64,000 nt of DNA, from positions 452,943 to 516,942 of the forward strand of contig LNES01000003.1 of the NCBI GenBank assembly GCA_001464115.1. The letters run 5' to 3'. The notes under the pieces were generated by a model that saw only the letters and a program-made list of their open reading frames with translations, was not told the DNA's origin and searched no databases. The stretch is from Chlamydiae bacterium Ga0074140. Its GTDB lineage: Bacteria; Chlamydiota; Chlamydiia; Chlamydiales; Rhabdochlamydiaceae. Each line of letters begins with the position of its first letter. The stretch's first letter is position 1. Below, piece after piece: positions 30,208 to 39,796 of the stretch. Position numbers and translations under genes: made by a program.

Positions 30208-31749
30208 TTATGCTAGTTGATAAAGCCGCGTGTACTTGTTTCGCAGATAATCCACGAATGGTTTTTCCGAGAGAGGAGTCCCTGAGATGCGCATGACGGT
30301 CTCTGCAGCGGAGAACTCTTTTCCATATTGGTGGATATTCATACGCAGCCAGTCGCGGATAAAACCCAACTCGCCTTTAGAAACGCGCTCCTCCCAGTTA
30401 GCGTACTCCCTCTCAAAAGCTTGGAAGAATTGAGCGGCGTATAGGTTTCCCAGCGTGTAGGTGGGAAAGTAGCCGATTCCGCCCATCGACCAGTGGATGT
30501 CTTGCAAACAGCCTTCCGCGAAAGTCTTTGGAGTGATCCCCAAATACTCTTGCATTTTGGCGTTCCATGCGTCAGGCACTTCTTTGACCTTTAAAGTTCC
30601 GTCAATGAGCGCCTTCTCAATTTCAAAACGGACGATGATGTGGAGGGAGTAGGTGACCTCATCTGATTCTGTACGGATGAAAGTGGGTTCGACGATGTTG
30701 ATTGCGCGGTGAAAATCTTCAAGAGTTACCGATTGGAGCTGTTCGGGGAAACTCTTTTGCATGAGCGGAAAAAAATGGCGCCAGAAAGATAAGGTTCGTC
30801 CGATCCGTGTTTCCCACCAGCGCGATTGACTCTCATCAATACTCAAGGAGATCGGCTCTCCAAGAGGGGAGCCAAATTCTTCTGGATTCCGTTGCATGTT
30901 ATAAAGACCATGACCACCCTCGTGAATCGCTGAGAGAATATTAGACATCGGATAATTGATATCGATACGAGTCGTCATGCGCGTATCGGTAGGGTGCACT
31001 CCCGAGCAGAACGGGTGGTTCGATAGATCGAGACGGCTTGTCTTCTCATCAAATCCCATCGCGCGGAGAACAAGATGAGAAAATTCAATCTGTTTGTCCT
31101 TAGGGAAGTGTTGATGTAGAAAATCCTGTCGGATCTGGGGTCTTGTGGAGATCTCCTTTAAAAGCTGAGCCAAGCTTGTTTTTAAGCGCGCAAAGAGAGG
31201 AGTGAGATAGCCGCTGGTCATTTCAGGCTCATAGAGATCGAGTAACGCATCATAGGGATGATCGTGGTACCCTAAAATCTCCGCTTTTTTGCGAGAGAGG
31301 GTGACGATCTTCTCTAAATGAGGAGCGAAGGCCCGAAAATTATTTTCCGTTTTAGCTCTTGCCCACGTGTGGATGGCTGTAGAGGTGACTTTAGAAAATG
31401 TCCTGACAAAAGAGGCGGGGAGTTTGACCATTTTGAGATAGTCTCTGCGCCATTCTTTAACGGCGGAGATCTGTCTTGATGAGAGGTTGTTTGCGAGGAT
31501 TTCGCCGGTTGAAAGATCGATCAACTTGCCTAAGGCTTTTGCAAAGGCTGGGCTTGTTTTTTGTTTGTGGACGAGGCTGGCGAGCTGTTCGAGTTGTAGG
31601 GAGCGGATGGTGATAGCGCCGCTCGGCATATAGGTCTCTTGGTCCCACCCTATGATCTGTTCTGTGGATGAGAGGATTGCAAAATTCCGCGCCAGTGCGA
31701 AAAGTTTTGTGTAAGGGTCCTTGACGATTTTAGGCTTTGAAGGGTACAT
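30208..31749 (-). CDS. Zinc carboxypeptidase, M32 (Taq) family
   Basis: 513 residues. The M32 signature HEGGH lies in ILSAIHEGGHGLYNMQRNPE, with downstream SIDESQSRWWE (the ES.S..wE motif) and a DPYDALLDLYEP-like motif in HPYDALLDLYEPEMT. M32 enzymes remove C-terminal residues with broad specificity in the cytoplasm. I chose the ATG at YPSKPKIVKD because GGAG lies five bases before it; the earlier ATG has no site. Divergent from dsbA by about 45 bases. Confidence 0.92.
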   Translation of the reverse strand: MYPSKPKIVKDPYTKLFALARNFAILSSTEQIIGWDQETYMPSGAITIRSLQLEQLASLVHKQKTSPAFAKALGKLIDLSTGEILANNLSSRQISAVKEWRRDYLKMVKLPASFVRTFSKVTSTAIHTWARAKTENNFRAFAPHLEKIVTLSRKKAEILGYHDHPYDALLDLYEPEMTSGYLTPLFARLKTSLAQLLKEISTRPQIRQDFLHQHFPKDKQIEFSHLVLRAMGFDEKTSRLDLSNHPFCSGVHPTDTRMTTRIDINYPMSNILSAIHEGGHGLYNMQRNPEEFGSPLGEPISLSIDESQSRWWETRIGRTLSFWRHFFPLMQKSFPEQLQSVTLEDFHRAINIVEPTFIRTESDEVTYSLHIIVRFEIEKALIDGTLKVKEVPDAWNAKMQEYLGITPKTFAEGCLQDIHWSMGGIGYFPTYTLGNLYAAQFFQAFEREYANWEERVSKGELGFIRDWLRMNIHQYGKEFSAAETVMRISGTPLSEKPFVDYLRNKYTRLYQLA

Positions 31750-31793
31750 TCTTACTCCAAGTGTACCAGACATAATTTTGAAAAGTCAATTTC

Positions 31794-32402
31794 ATGATCT
31801 CATATCAAAATAGCCGAAAGTTAATTTTGGGGACGGTGGCAACGTTTCTCCTAACGCTCGTCTGCATTTTTGTATTGGAACATGATCCAATCGCTGGGAA
31901 GATCGACTGTAGCAAGTTACCTACGATCGGAAGCGCGAACGCCCCAATCCAGATGGTAATTTTCGAGGATCCTACCTGTTCTGAATGTAAAGATTTTCAC
32001 CTTCATGTTTTTCCTCTCATCAAGGACCACTATATCGAAAGAGGGTTGGTGCAATGTTCTCTAGTAATGCTCTCTTTCTTGGATAACTCTCCTCCACTCG
32101 CCGTTAGTAGTATGGCTGTGTATGAAACGAACCCAGACCTCTTCTTCCCTTATGTTGACCAGATCTTCCGTGTAGGAAAAGACGCGAAAATAGAGGGGAT
32201 TGATTTTGAAAAATTGAAAGGGGCAAATGCGGATGGCCATCTCTCGCGCGTTCTGGACGAAAACGATCGGTTGGGCAGGAAGATGATGAGACGTGAGTAT
32301 GGAACACCTTCGGTATTTATCAATGGATTTATGACAAAGAGCAATACTGTCGGTGGGATTCTGACTGCTATCGATCATGCCCTTCAAAAGGAGGAGTCGT
32401 GA
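31794..32402 (+). CDS. dsbA: DsbA-type thiol:disulfide oxidoreductase
   Basis: 202 residues. An N-terminal membrane anchor or signal (LILGTVATFLLTLVCIFVLE) precedes a thioredoxin-fold domain with active site CSEC (C62, C65) in FEDPTCSECKDFH and cis-proline loop YGTPSVFING. It introduces disulfides into envelope proteins in the periplasm, a key process in chlamydiae, whose outer membranes are cross-linked by cysteines. The stop overlaps the GTG start of dsbB. The order matches the dsbA/dsbB pair of C. trachomatis. Confidence 0.85.
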   Translation: MISYQNSRKLILGTVATFLLTLVCIFVLEHDPIAGKIDCSKLPTIGSANAPIQMVIFEDPTCSECKDFHLHVFPLIKDHYIERGLVQCSLVMLSFLDNSPPLAVSSMAVYETNPDLFFPYVDQIFRVGKDAKIEGIDFEKLKGANADGHLSRVLDENDRLGRKMMRREYGTPSVFINGFMTKSNTVGGILTAIDHALQKEES

Positions 32403-32812
32403 GAAAATTCCTATTTAATTGGGGAATTTATATCGCTTGGGTAATTGCTCTGATTGCTGTACTCGGCAGTCTTTACTGGAGCGAAGTTCTTGGAGCAGAG
32501 CCCTGCAGCCTTTGCTGGATGCAAAGGATCTTTCTCTTTCCGCTTGTTCTTCTTTTAGGGATTGCCCTCTTTCGCAGTGACCGGCATGTGACGATTGACG
32601 CTCTTCCGCTTTCTATATTCGGTGGAATGGTGGCCGTCTATCACGTCGTGGCACAAAAGTTTGATTTTTCTGGCTGTGGTGAAACCACGCAGTGCACTCA
32701 AGATATCGGTATCTATTTCGGCTGGATTACGCCTCCGATGCTAAGCGTTCTCGCCTTTCTTTCTATCGGTGTTGCCCTCTGGTGGGCCCGTCCAGTAAGA
32801 ATGCGCTCCTAA
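32399..32812 (+). CDS. dsbB: DsbB/BdbC-type disulfide-generating membrane protein
   Basis: 137 residues, four membrane helices. The first redox pair is C36/C39 (EPCSLCWMQRI) and the second C93/C99 (SGCGETTQCTQ), matching DsbB architecture. It passes electrons from DsbA to quinone. It starts with GTG inside the dsbA stop codon, so translation is coupled. Confidence 0.88.
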   Translation: MRKFLFNWGIYIAWVIALIAVLGSLYWSEVLGAEPCSLCWMQRIFLFPLVLLLGIALFRSDRHVTIDALPLSIFGGMVAVYHVVAQKFDFSGCGETTQCTQDIGIYFGWITPPMLSVLAFLSIGVALWWARPVRMRS

Positions 32813-32831
32813 GAATTGTTGAATCTTTACG

Positions 32832-33572
32832 TTACCCGACAGACTTGCTGGCCGAACGAGAACGAAAAAGTCTTAGGAACTTCTCGCTGCAGTAATTTGC
32901 AAAAGGGGTGCAGAAAGCCCAACTCAACACGAAGATGGTGATGCAGCCGCTCCCCACGATTACATCAGAGAGCCAGTGTGCTCCTGCGATCATGCGCGGC
33001 ATGCAGAGAAACGCCCCGTAGACAATTGCAACGAGGCCGAGGCGCCATCCTGCAAGGATGGTGTAACTGGCAGCAAAAAGGAGCGCTGTTGTTGCATGGT
33101 CGCCAGGAAAGCTTCTGCTCGATCCATCTTTCACGTGAAGCCAAGGAACCAGTTCTGAAAGTCGGATGCTATCCTCCACTGCTCGAGTAGGGCTAATGCG
33201 GGGGATTTTCAAGTAAGAGCTGAAGAGCTTGCGATTTATAAAAAGAATCGTTCCAGCGATTAAAAGAATTGTAAAAAGAATCTCGGCTCCTTTTTTCGGG
33301 CGAAGCTGTTTGGCCGTATTACGTAAAAGGAGGATATAGAAACCCAAAATGCAAACATCTTCTACCCAATCAGCCATACGGTGGTTTGCACAAGCCCAAA
33401 AGACCTGCCAAGATTCACCGCTTTTAAGGGATCCATTGATCAGCTTAAAGAAAGCGACATCTAGTTTATTCCAAAGCATTGCAGTTGGAGTCCAGATAAA
33501 ACTTAAAATGAGCAGTGCCATGACGAGGTGCCAAGCGATCAGCTGTCTAATATTCCAATGGGATCGGCTCAT
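32832..33572 (-). CDS. PAP2-family membrane phosphatase
   Basis: 246 residues with about five to six membrane helices. Phosphatase motifs: SSRSFPGDHATTALLFA (motif 2) and RMIAGAHWLSDVIVGS (motif 3, with catalytic His and Asp). A lipid A 1-phosphate or undecaprenyl-phosphate substrate is plausible; placement after lptG-lptF favours an envelope lipid. The ATG with GGAG at six bases overlaps the lptG stop by four bases, so this is the third gene of the LPS-export operon. Confidence 0.8.
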   Translation of the reverse strand: MSRSHWNIRQLIAWHLVMALLILSFIWTPTAMLWNKLDVAFFKLINGSLKSGESWQVFWACANHRMADWVEDVCILGFYILLLRNTAKQLRPKKGAEILFTILLIAGTILFINRKLFSSYLKIPRISPTRAVEDSIRLSELVPWLHVKDGSSRSFPGDHATTALLFAASYTILAGWRLGLVAIVYGAFLCMPRMIAGAHWLSDVIVGSGCITIFVLSWAFCTPFANYCSEKFLRLFRSRSASKSVG

Positions 33573-34654
33573 GCTTTTCTCCAAAAGTTCCATAAAAAGG
33601 GGAGTGAGGATAAAGCAAAAGGCAGCAAGATAGCAACGGCGGGATACGCCAAGCGGTTTTCACCTAGGATCATCGCCGCGTCCATCAATGTAAAGAGGGC
33701 GATATAGCCAAAAAGGGCAACGGCATATAGGAAAAAAAGTGAAGATCCTCGCGTGTTGCGAATGCAAAAGGGGGCCGCTGCGATAACAGCGAGAAGTGAA
33801 AGGAACGGCATCGTGCATTTGTAGTAGAATTGTGTAAGGAGTTCCATCTTCATATAGGAAGCACACTTCTCGCGAAAACCCATACGAAAGAGCTCCGTTA
33901 GGCTGCGATTTTCCAAGGGAATATGGCCCCGTCTTCCGTAGCTGTCCTCACGCACAATTTCAGGAAATGCGTGTGTTTCAAAACTCTCCTTCTTCTCGAA
34001 AAATCCTTGAGGGGTACGCACGAGATGGTCAACATACCTTCCAGCGGCCGGATTTTGCTTTGCATCGAGATATTTCATCTTCCAGATCTCCCCAGAAGAT
34101 TTTAGCCAGATGCAATCAAAAAAGGTCTCCCTTGAGCTGTCATAGCTCTGGTAGATGAGTTTGGAGTTGTTTTTCAGAGCGAGCGAGCGCGCCGCTCCTG
34201 CCTTCTTTTCTCCTCGAGGGTGTTTCAAGTGTTCGTAATAAAATTTATCGAGGTGGTTTAAGGAGTTTGGAAGAAAAAATTCCATCGAAAGGAAGTTGAA
34301 GGAGGTGCATAGAAGCGCTACAAAGAAAAAGGGGCGCATGAGCTTTTTGAAAGAGAGTCCCGCTACCTGAAGTGCCATGAACTCTCGATGGGTAGAAAAG
34401 CTTGTTAACACCTTGATCGTCGAGATCAATAGAGCGAGGGGAAGAAGGAGGTTGGCTCTCTTGATGAACTGATAACCGTAGTAGAGGAAAAGATCGGCGA
34501 TCTGCAGTTTTTTATCCTTAAGGAAATCTTGCATATGCACTGAGTAGTCGATCACCGCATACAAAAAGAAAAAGCCAAATAGAAAGAGGAAAAAGACCTT
34601 TAAGATCTCTCTTAAGAAATAGAGCTCCCAAAGCTTGATTGTGGATCTGCTCAT
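33569..34654 (-). CDS. lptG: LPS export permease, LptG position (YjgP/YjgQ family)
   Basis: 361 residues. N-terminal helices are LYFLREILKVFFLFLFGFFF and LLLPLALLISTIKVLTSFST followed by HREFMALQVAGLS, a conserved LptF/G cytoplasmic segment. A large periplasmic beta-jellyroll comes next, and then three C-terminal helices. With LptF and LptB it would extract LPS from the inner membrane. F versus G is assigned only by gene order. It overlaps lptF upstream and the PAP2 gene downstream by four bases each. Confidence 0.8.
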   Translation of the reverse strand: MSRSTIKLWELYFLREILKVFFLFLFGFFFLYAVIDYSVHMQDFLKDKKLQIADLFLYYGYQFIKRANLLLPLALLISTIKVLTSFSTHREFMALQVAGLSFKKLMRPFFFVALLCTSFNFLSMEFFLPNSLNHLDKFYYEHLKHPRGEKKAGAARSLALKNNSKLIYQSYDSSRETFFDCIWLKSSGEIWKMKYLDAKQNPAAGRYVDHLVRTPQGFFEKKESFETHAFPEIVREDSYGRRGHIPLENRSLTELFRMGFREKCASYMKMELLTQFYYKCTMPFLSLLAVIAAAPFCIRNTRGSSLFFLYAVALFGYIALFTLMDAAMILGENRLAYPAVAILLPFALSSLPFLWNFWRKA

Positions 34655-35742
34655 TCTTTGCCCTCCGCGACTCTTCGTAGGGATTTAAGACAGATCAAGA
34701 TGATCACGGGATGAGGGGCAAGGTAGATCAGGCTGGCGAGCATAGGAGCATCGCGAAAAGATTTTGCCGAAATGAACGTGATCAAAAAAGTCGATGCTAA
34801 AGCGATTGCCCAAATGACACCGCGCTTTGAGTGGTGCCTACTAATCTCAACGCCGAACGCGCAGCCGATCAACGTAAATGTAAATGCAGCAAGACCAAGC
34901 GAAATGCGTTTTGCGATTTCCATGTAAGCTCGCCCAGAGATGCCAGATCCCTTCATCGTGCTTAGTCTCTCACTCGCGAGGATCATTCTCAGAGGCAAGT
35001 AGTCGTAATTTGCACTAGTCTCAAATTTTTCGACAAACTGCACCATGTTGCTCGCCTTGGTGTTCATTGTCTTCTGGTTTTCAATGATCAGGTGGTCAAA
35101 CCCTTCTCCCTTTTTGGGGTCGACACTGGAGATTAGCGTCACATTTTTTCCCACAAGAAGATCCCCATTTATGGAGAGCTCCTTAGCGCTCATGAGATTT
35201 AACCGTCCATTGGAACTTGCCACGAAGATCACCTCTTCCGCATTCTGCCCCGATTTCAACGCTTTCATGTCAATGTAGCAGTCTTTCAAGCGAACAAGGG
35301 TCTCTTTTTGCAAAAGAAAGAGGGGATTCTGGGCTGTCATTTTATAAATGAGCTCTCGAGAAAGGGAGCGACATAAGGGGCTTATCTCAGAGGCGATTGA
35401 AAAGTTTAAAAGACTTAAAAACGCACTCGCAAGGAGAAGAGGAAAAACGATCGGATAGAGACCAAGGCCCGAGCTTCGAAAAGCGGTAAGCTCATGAGCA
35501 TGGCTGAGTCTCTGGTAGAGCAGCATGGCGGCGATCAGGCAAGAAAAGGGAATGGCGATCGGCAGAATGTATGGAATTTGATAGAGACCAAACAGGATAA
35601 TGGGCATGATCCCGGCGCCCGAGGTTGCAAAGCGGGCAATCTCTTGAAATCGCGTAACGAGAAGAATGGCAATAAAGCTAGAGACGCACAGGCTCAGCAC
35701 CTGGAAGTAGCTCTTAAGAAGATAGCGCCAAAGTATCGGCAT
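34651..35742 (-). CDS. lptF: LPS export permease, LptF position (YjgP/YjgQ family)
   Basis: 363 residues with the same plan as the neighbouring permease: ILWRYLLKSYFQVLSLCVSS, then PIAIPFSCLIAAMLLYQRLS, HAHELTAFRSSGLGLYPIV (the SxdSEltalrasG-type motif), a periplasmic domain, and C-terminal helices with ISLGLAAFTFTLIGCAFGV. First gene of the minus-strand operon lptF-lptG-PAP2, divergent from tilS, as in C. trachomatis. Confidence 0.82.
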   Translation of the reverse strand: MPILWRYLLKSYFQVLSLCVSSFIAILLVTRFQEIARFATSGAGIMPIILFGLYQIPYILPIAIPFSCLIAAMLLYQRLSHAHELTAFRSSGLGLYPIVFPLLLASAFLSLLNFSIASEISPLCRSLSRELIYKMTAQNPLFLLQKETLVRLKDCYIDMKALKSGQNAEEVIFVASSNGRLNLMSAKELSINGDLLVGKNVTLISSVDPKKGEGFDHLIIENQKTMNTKASNMVQFVEKFETSANYDYLPLRMILASERLSTMKGSGISGRAYMEIAKRISLGLAAFTFTLIGCAFGVEISRHHSKRGVIWAIALASTFLITFISAKSFRDAPMLASLIYLAPHPVIILICLKSLRRVAEGKE

Positions 35743-35810
35743 AAACCTCTAACATCATGAGAATGCCGAATTGTAGTGGATCAATCATATTTCTGCTATG
35801 CTCCACTCCT

Positions 35811-36776
35811 ATGAAAGACCCGCTCCTGATTCACGTTAAAAATTTTCTCAAAGCGCACCATGTTGCGGAAAAGCCTCTACTACTCGGATTTTCCGGTGGA
35901 GGAGACTCCCTGGCGCTTCTTCACCTTCTGCTCGAAGCCGGCGCCGGCAGCTCGCTTCATCTCGCGCATGTTGACCATGGATGGCGCCCAGAGAGTCGCG
36001 AGGAGGCGGAAAGCCTGTCTGCCATGGCAAGAAAGTTGGATCTTCCGTTTCATCTCCACGCACTGACCCAAAAAGGCAAAAGCAACTTGGAGGAGGGGGC
36101 GCGCATAGAGCGGTTAGCATTTTTTTCTAAAGTTTATCGAGAAATTGATGCGCAGGCACTTCTCCTGGGCCATCACGCTGATGATCAGGCGGAGACGGTC
36201 CTTAAAAGGGTGTTAGAGGGTGCCCATCTGCTTTCACTAGGAGGGATAAAAGAGATCTCGTCGTTGGAAGGAATGCAGGTCTGGAGGCCTCTTTTAAAAT
36301 TTCACAAACAGTTTATTGTGAAATGGTTAGATAAGAGAGGGTTTAAAGGTATTGAAGATAGCACAAACCATGACCCCTCTTTTTTGCGAGCGCGTCTCCG
36401 TACACAAGTTCTTCCCTCCCTAGCGGAGAGCTATGGAAAGGAGATCTCCAGTAACCTAGTCAGATTAGGTAGAACTATGGAGCAAGTAGAGGCGATGATG
36501 ACAGGGGAGATCGACAAAACTCTCTCAAGTATTAGGAGAGAGGCTACGGGTATTTTTCTGGATATCCCTGAATCCTATCCCAGGGTCTTGCGCAGTGCGA
36601 TCGTGAAGAGGTTTTTGCAAGGGGAAAATTTTTTTCTCTCCTATGAGAGTTTAGAAACAGTGTGTTCGCTTCTCGAATCGAAAAAGTCTAAGCGTCACTT
36701 CCTTTCAAAAGGAAAAAAACTAATTGTAAACCGCGGAACATTAACTGTTTTTGTTTCAAACTCTTTTAAAAATTAA
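35811..36776 (+). CDS. tilS: tRNA(Ile)-lysidine synthase
   Basis: 321 residues. The PP-loop ATP site is LLLGFSGGGDSLALLHLL (about residue 27). LAHVDHGWRPESREEAE and LLGHHADDQAETVLKRVL are the other N-type motifs, and STNHDPSFLRARLRTQVLP is typical of TilS. It converts C34 of tRNA-Ile(CAU) to lysidine. The ATG at KDPLLIHVKN gives the usual start; an in-frame ATG 18 codons upstream lies in the promoter region. The C-terminal half is short. It precedes ftsH as in C. trachomatis. Confidence 0.93.
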   Translation: MKDPLLIHVKNFLKAHHVAEKPLLLGFSGGGDSLALLHLLLEAGAGSSLHLAHVDHGWRPESREEAESLSAMARKLDLPFHLHALTQKGKSNLEEGARIERLAFFSKVYREIDAQALLLGHHADDQAETVLKRVLEGAHLLSLGGIKEISSLEGMQVWRPLLKFHKQFIVKWLDKRGFKGIEDSTNHDPSFLRARLRTQVLPSLAESYGKEISSNLVRLGRTMEQVEAMMTGEIDKTLSSIRREATGIFLDIPESYPRVLRSAIVKRFLQGENFFLSYESLETVCSLLESKKSKRHFLSKGKKLIVNRGTLTVFVSNSFKN

Positions 36777-36958
36777 AATTAACTAATAATTAATATGGTC
36801 ATAAAAAACGAATCTGCTAAGATTACGAAGTAGAGGGGCTTTAGGTTCATTACTTGCGTTTGTGCAATTTGCAGCGGTCGTTTCCGAATTGAATTTTTCT
36901 TTACGGAAATGGTCGATAGGTGATTTGCTAACTTGTTTGGCCTAAATGATAAAAAACT

Positions 36959-39700
36959 ATGGCAAATGAAAATAATCAGAAACCAGAAGGAAGAAAAGGA
37001 ATCCCCGGGGGATTTTTCATCTTTCTAATCGCTGCAATTTTAGCTGTTTTCTCTATACAGAATCTCTCATCGGAGAAGTCTGCTAAAGTTGGCTTTAGTC
37101 ATCAAACGGAGCATCTTGTCAACCTCGACCTCCTCCAAAAAGATGAGAGCCATAAGACTGCCCTCAATGATAATCTGGTTACATTTACTGGTAGGTTCAA
37201 AGACCGCCTTACTGATGATGCTAAGAGCCGCTTCCGCTTTCTAGATTTTCTCTATCAGAACCATGAACTCACCGAAAGACAGCGTACACTCGAAAAAGAG
37301 ATCGGCTCCTTAAAGCAAAATGTCAAAGATTCAGCTGACTGGTTCTTGCAACTTAGTGGGATCTCTCTTCCAAAAGGTGGGTATAAAGTTGTCGATCCAA
37401 TTTACGATACGACTGGTCGTGAAAATGCGATCGTCCTTAAATCTCTTTCGGATAGAAATGTATTAAGCCTTAAAGATTTAGAAAAACGCTTTGCCGCTCT
37501 TACGGCCGCTAACGCCTCCGAGGTACAAAGCTTTGGAAAAGATCTTCTCATTCTAATCCAAGGCTTCCGTTCTCCTAACTTGGGAATCGGTAGTGAAGCA
37601 CTGAAACAGAATCTGCGTGACTATGAGCAGCAGGTCGCGGCGGTAACCGGTGAGGGACATGAGCAAGAGCAGATCGCAACCTATGGTGCGACGCTTGCCA
37701 ATCTCTCAAAGATCGTCCGCGAACTTGATCAAGAAGAACAGGGAGTTCGTCTCACAGGCCTTCGCAGCGTGCGCAACTACAAAGCTGAGATCGATGAGTA
37801 TGCTCGTGTTTCTGAAGAGCTCCAGAAGAATGATGCGCAGTTAGAAAAAGCAAGAGCCCAAGTTACCGGTGTCATCTGGTTCTTCAATGATGAGGAGCTC
37901 TCAACCCGTGCGCTCGAAAAGAAGGATTCTGAGCTATACAACCACTGGTTCTTACAAGCCAAAGAAGAGTGGGAAAACTTCTCTGCGAATAAAGGCGCGA
38001 TCTTCAAAGCACCAGACCAGCCACGGAATGTAGTTCTGGATAAGACCTTTAAGAGCGAGGAGCCCTCTCCGAACTACCTGGGATATTTCCTCCCGCTGCT
38101 TCCACTCCTCGTGATTATCCTACTTCTCTACTTTGGTTTCTCTCGACAGATGAAAGGGGCTGGATCTGGAGCGTTCAACTTTGGAAAATCTCCAGCACGC
38201 CTTTTGACAAAAGAGCGCAACAAGGTGACATTCAAAGATGTCGCAGGCTGCGATGAGGCGAAAGAGGAGCTCCAGGAGATCGTCGACTTTTTGAAAGATC
38301 CTTCGAAATTCACGGCTCTCGGTGCGCGTATTCCAAAAGGGGTACTCTGCATCGGTGCGCCTGGAACAGGAAAAACTTTGATCGCTAAAGCAGTCGCAGG
38401 GGAAGCGGATAGACCCTTCTTCTCGATCTCCGGTTCAGACTTCGTGGAAATGTTTGTCGGCGTGGGTGCAAGCCGTATCCGCGACCTATTTGATCAGGCG
38501 AAGAAAAATGCGCCTTGCATCATCTTCATGGATGAGATCGACGCAGTGGGCCGCCATCGTGGTGCGGGCATGGGCGGAGGACACGACGAGCGCGAGCAGA
38601 CGCTTAACCAGCTCCTCGTTGAGATGGATGGCTTTGACACGACAGAGGGTGTGATTCTGATCGCAGCGACCAACCGACCTGATGTTCTCGATAAGGCGTT
38701 ACTGCGTCCTGGCCGATTTGATAGACGTATCGTCATCGATCTCCCAGACATCAAGGGACGTCACGAGATTTTGAAGGTTCATGCACGTAAAATTAAGCTC
38801 GATGCTGCAGTAGATCTCATGTACATCGCACGAAACACACCGGGAGCATCTGGTGCTGATCTTGCCAATATCTTGAATGAAGCGGCTCTTCTTGCTGCCC
38901 GTAAAGGCAGAAGCGCTGTGACTGCACAAGATGCTGCAGAGGCGTGCGATAAGGTGCGCTACGGTAAAGAGCGCAGAAGCCTTGAGATCGACCAGAATGA
39001 GCGCAAGACTACTGCCTATCACGAATCTGGCCACGCTGTCGCGGCGATGCTTGTGAAGCATGCAGATCCCGTTGATAAGGTTACTATTATCCCAAGAGGA
39101 CTCTCATTGGGAGCGACCCACTTCATGCCCAAAAAGAACCGCGTCAGCTACTGGAAAAAAGAGATCCTCGACCAGCTAATCGTCCTTATGGGAGGCCGCG
39201 TTGCAGAGGAGATCTTTGTTGGCGATATCTCTTCCGGGGCGCAGATGGATATTTCTCAGGCGACTCGACTCGTCCGCAGCATGGTCTGCGAATGGGGTAT
39301 GAGCGATGCTCTGGGTACGATCGCGTATGATGAGCGAAGCGAGCAGGGACAGTATCTCGGCATGCCAGCTTACCAAGATAAAAACTACTCACAAGCAACT
39401 GCAAAATTCATCGATGATGAAGTGAAAAAGATCATGGATGAAGCGCATACACAAGCTGTTCAGCTGATCCAGAATAACAAGGAAAAAGTGCAGCTCATGA
39501 CGGAGATGCTCATCGAGTTTGAAACACTCGATCGCGAAGATGTTCTCGATATCATGGGTGGGACGTGGGACGCTGTGAAGAAAAAGCAGAAGCTCAAGGT
39601 GACCGAAGAGCTCCAACGCAAACTTCCGCCACCACCACCATCTCCTGCAAAGGGCACAAAACGACCTGCAACGGATGGCCCTCTGCCCCAGCAGATCTAA
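36959..39700 (+). CDS. ftsH: ATP-dependent zinc metalloprotease FtsH
   Basis: 913 residues, much longer than E. coli FtsH but normal for chlamydiae. The N-terminal helix ([20 protein letters not shown]) and a second helix ([20 protein letters not shown]) enclose a periplasmic domain of about 330 residues with coiled-coil character. The AAA domain has Walker A GAPGTGKT (about 465) and Walker B IIFMDEID, with the second region of homology [20 protein letters not shown]. The peptidase motif is HESGHAVAA (about 687). A Pro-rich tail ([12 protein letters not shown]) ends it. It degrades membrane and regulatory proteins. Confidence 0.96.
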   Translation: MANENNQKPEGRKGIPGGFFIFLIAAILAVFSIQNLSSEKSAKVGFSHQTEHLVNLDLLQKDESHKTALNDNLVTFTGRFKDRLTDDAKSRFRFLDFLYQNHELTERQRTLEKEIGSLKQNVKDSADWFLQLSGISLPKGGYKVVDPIYDTTGRENAIVLKSLSDRNVLSLKDLEKRFAALTAANASEVQSFGKDLLILIQGFRSPNLGIGSEALKQNLRDYEQQVAAVTGEGHEQEQIATYGATLANLSKIVRELDQEEQGVRLTGLRSVRNYKAEIDEYARVSEELQKNDAQLEKARAQVTGVIWFFNDEELSTRALEKKDSELYNHWFLQAKEEWENFSANKGAIFKAPDQPRNVVLDKTFKSEEPSPNYLGYFLPLLPLLVIILLLYFGFSRQMKGAGSGAFNFGKSPARLLTKERNKVTFKDVAGCDEAKEELQEIVDFLKDPSKFTALGARIPKGVLCIGAPGTGKTLIAKAVAGEADRPFFSISGSDFVEMFVGVGASRIRDLFDQAKKNAPCIIFMDEIDAVGRHRGAGMGGGHDEREQTLNQLLVEMDGFDTTEGVILIAATNRPDVLDKALLRPGRFDRRIVIDLPDIKGRHEILKVHARKIKLDAAVDLMYIARNTPGASGADLANILNEAALLAARKGRSAVTAQDAAEACDKVRYGKERRSLEIDQNERKTTAYHESGHAVAAMLVKHADPVDKVTIIPRGLSLGATHFMPKKNRVSYWKKEILDQLIVLMGGRVAEEIFVGDISSGAQMDISQATRLVRSMVCEWGMSDALGTIAYDERSEQGQYLGMPAYQDKNYSQATAKFIDDEVKKIMDEAHTQAVQLIQNNKEKVQLMTEMLIEFETLDREDVLDIMGGTWDAVKKKQKLKVTEELQRKLPPPPPSPAKGTKRPATDGPLPQQI

Positions 39701-39708
39701 ATTTCTTT

Positions 39709-39748
39709 AAAGACCAGAGCCCTTAATAAGGGACCTGGTCTTTTTATT
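39709..39748 (+). terminator. Rho-independent terminator of ftsH
   Basis: AAAGACCAG pairs with CTGGTCTTT around an inner CCCTT-AATA-AGGG stem, followed by TTTTTATTT. Clear intrinsic terminator nine bases after the stop codon. Confidence 0.88.
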
Positions 39749-39796
39749 TCGTTTAATTCCAAGTCAGATTACACTTTTTACTAAAAAAGGGTAATT

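Noticed and set aside
36777..36958. Promoter search before ftsH
   Set aside because: TTGCTA-N17-GATAAA ends directly at the ATG; too weak a -10 to report as a feature. Nothing else seen in this gap.
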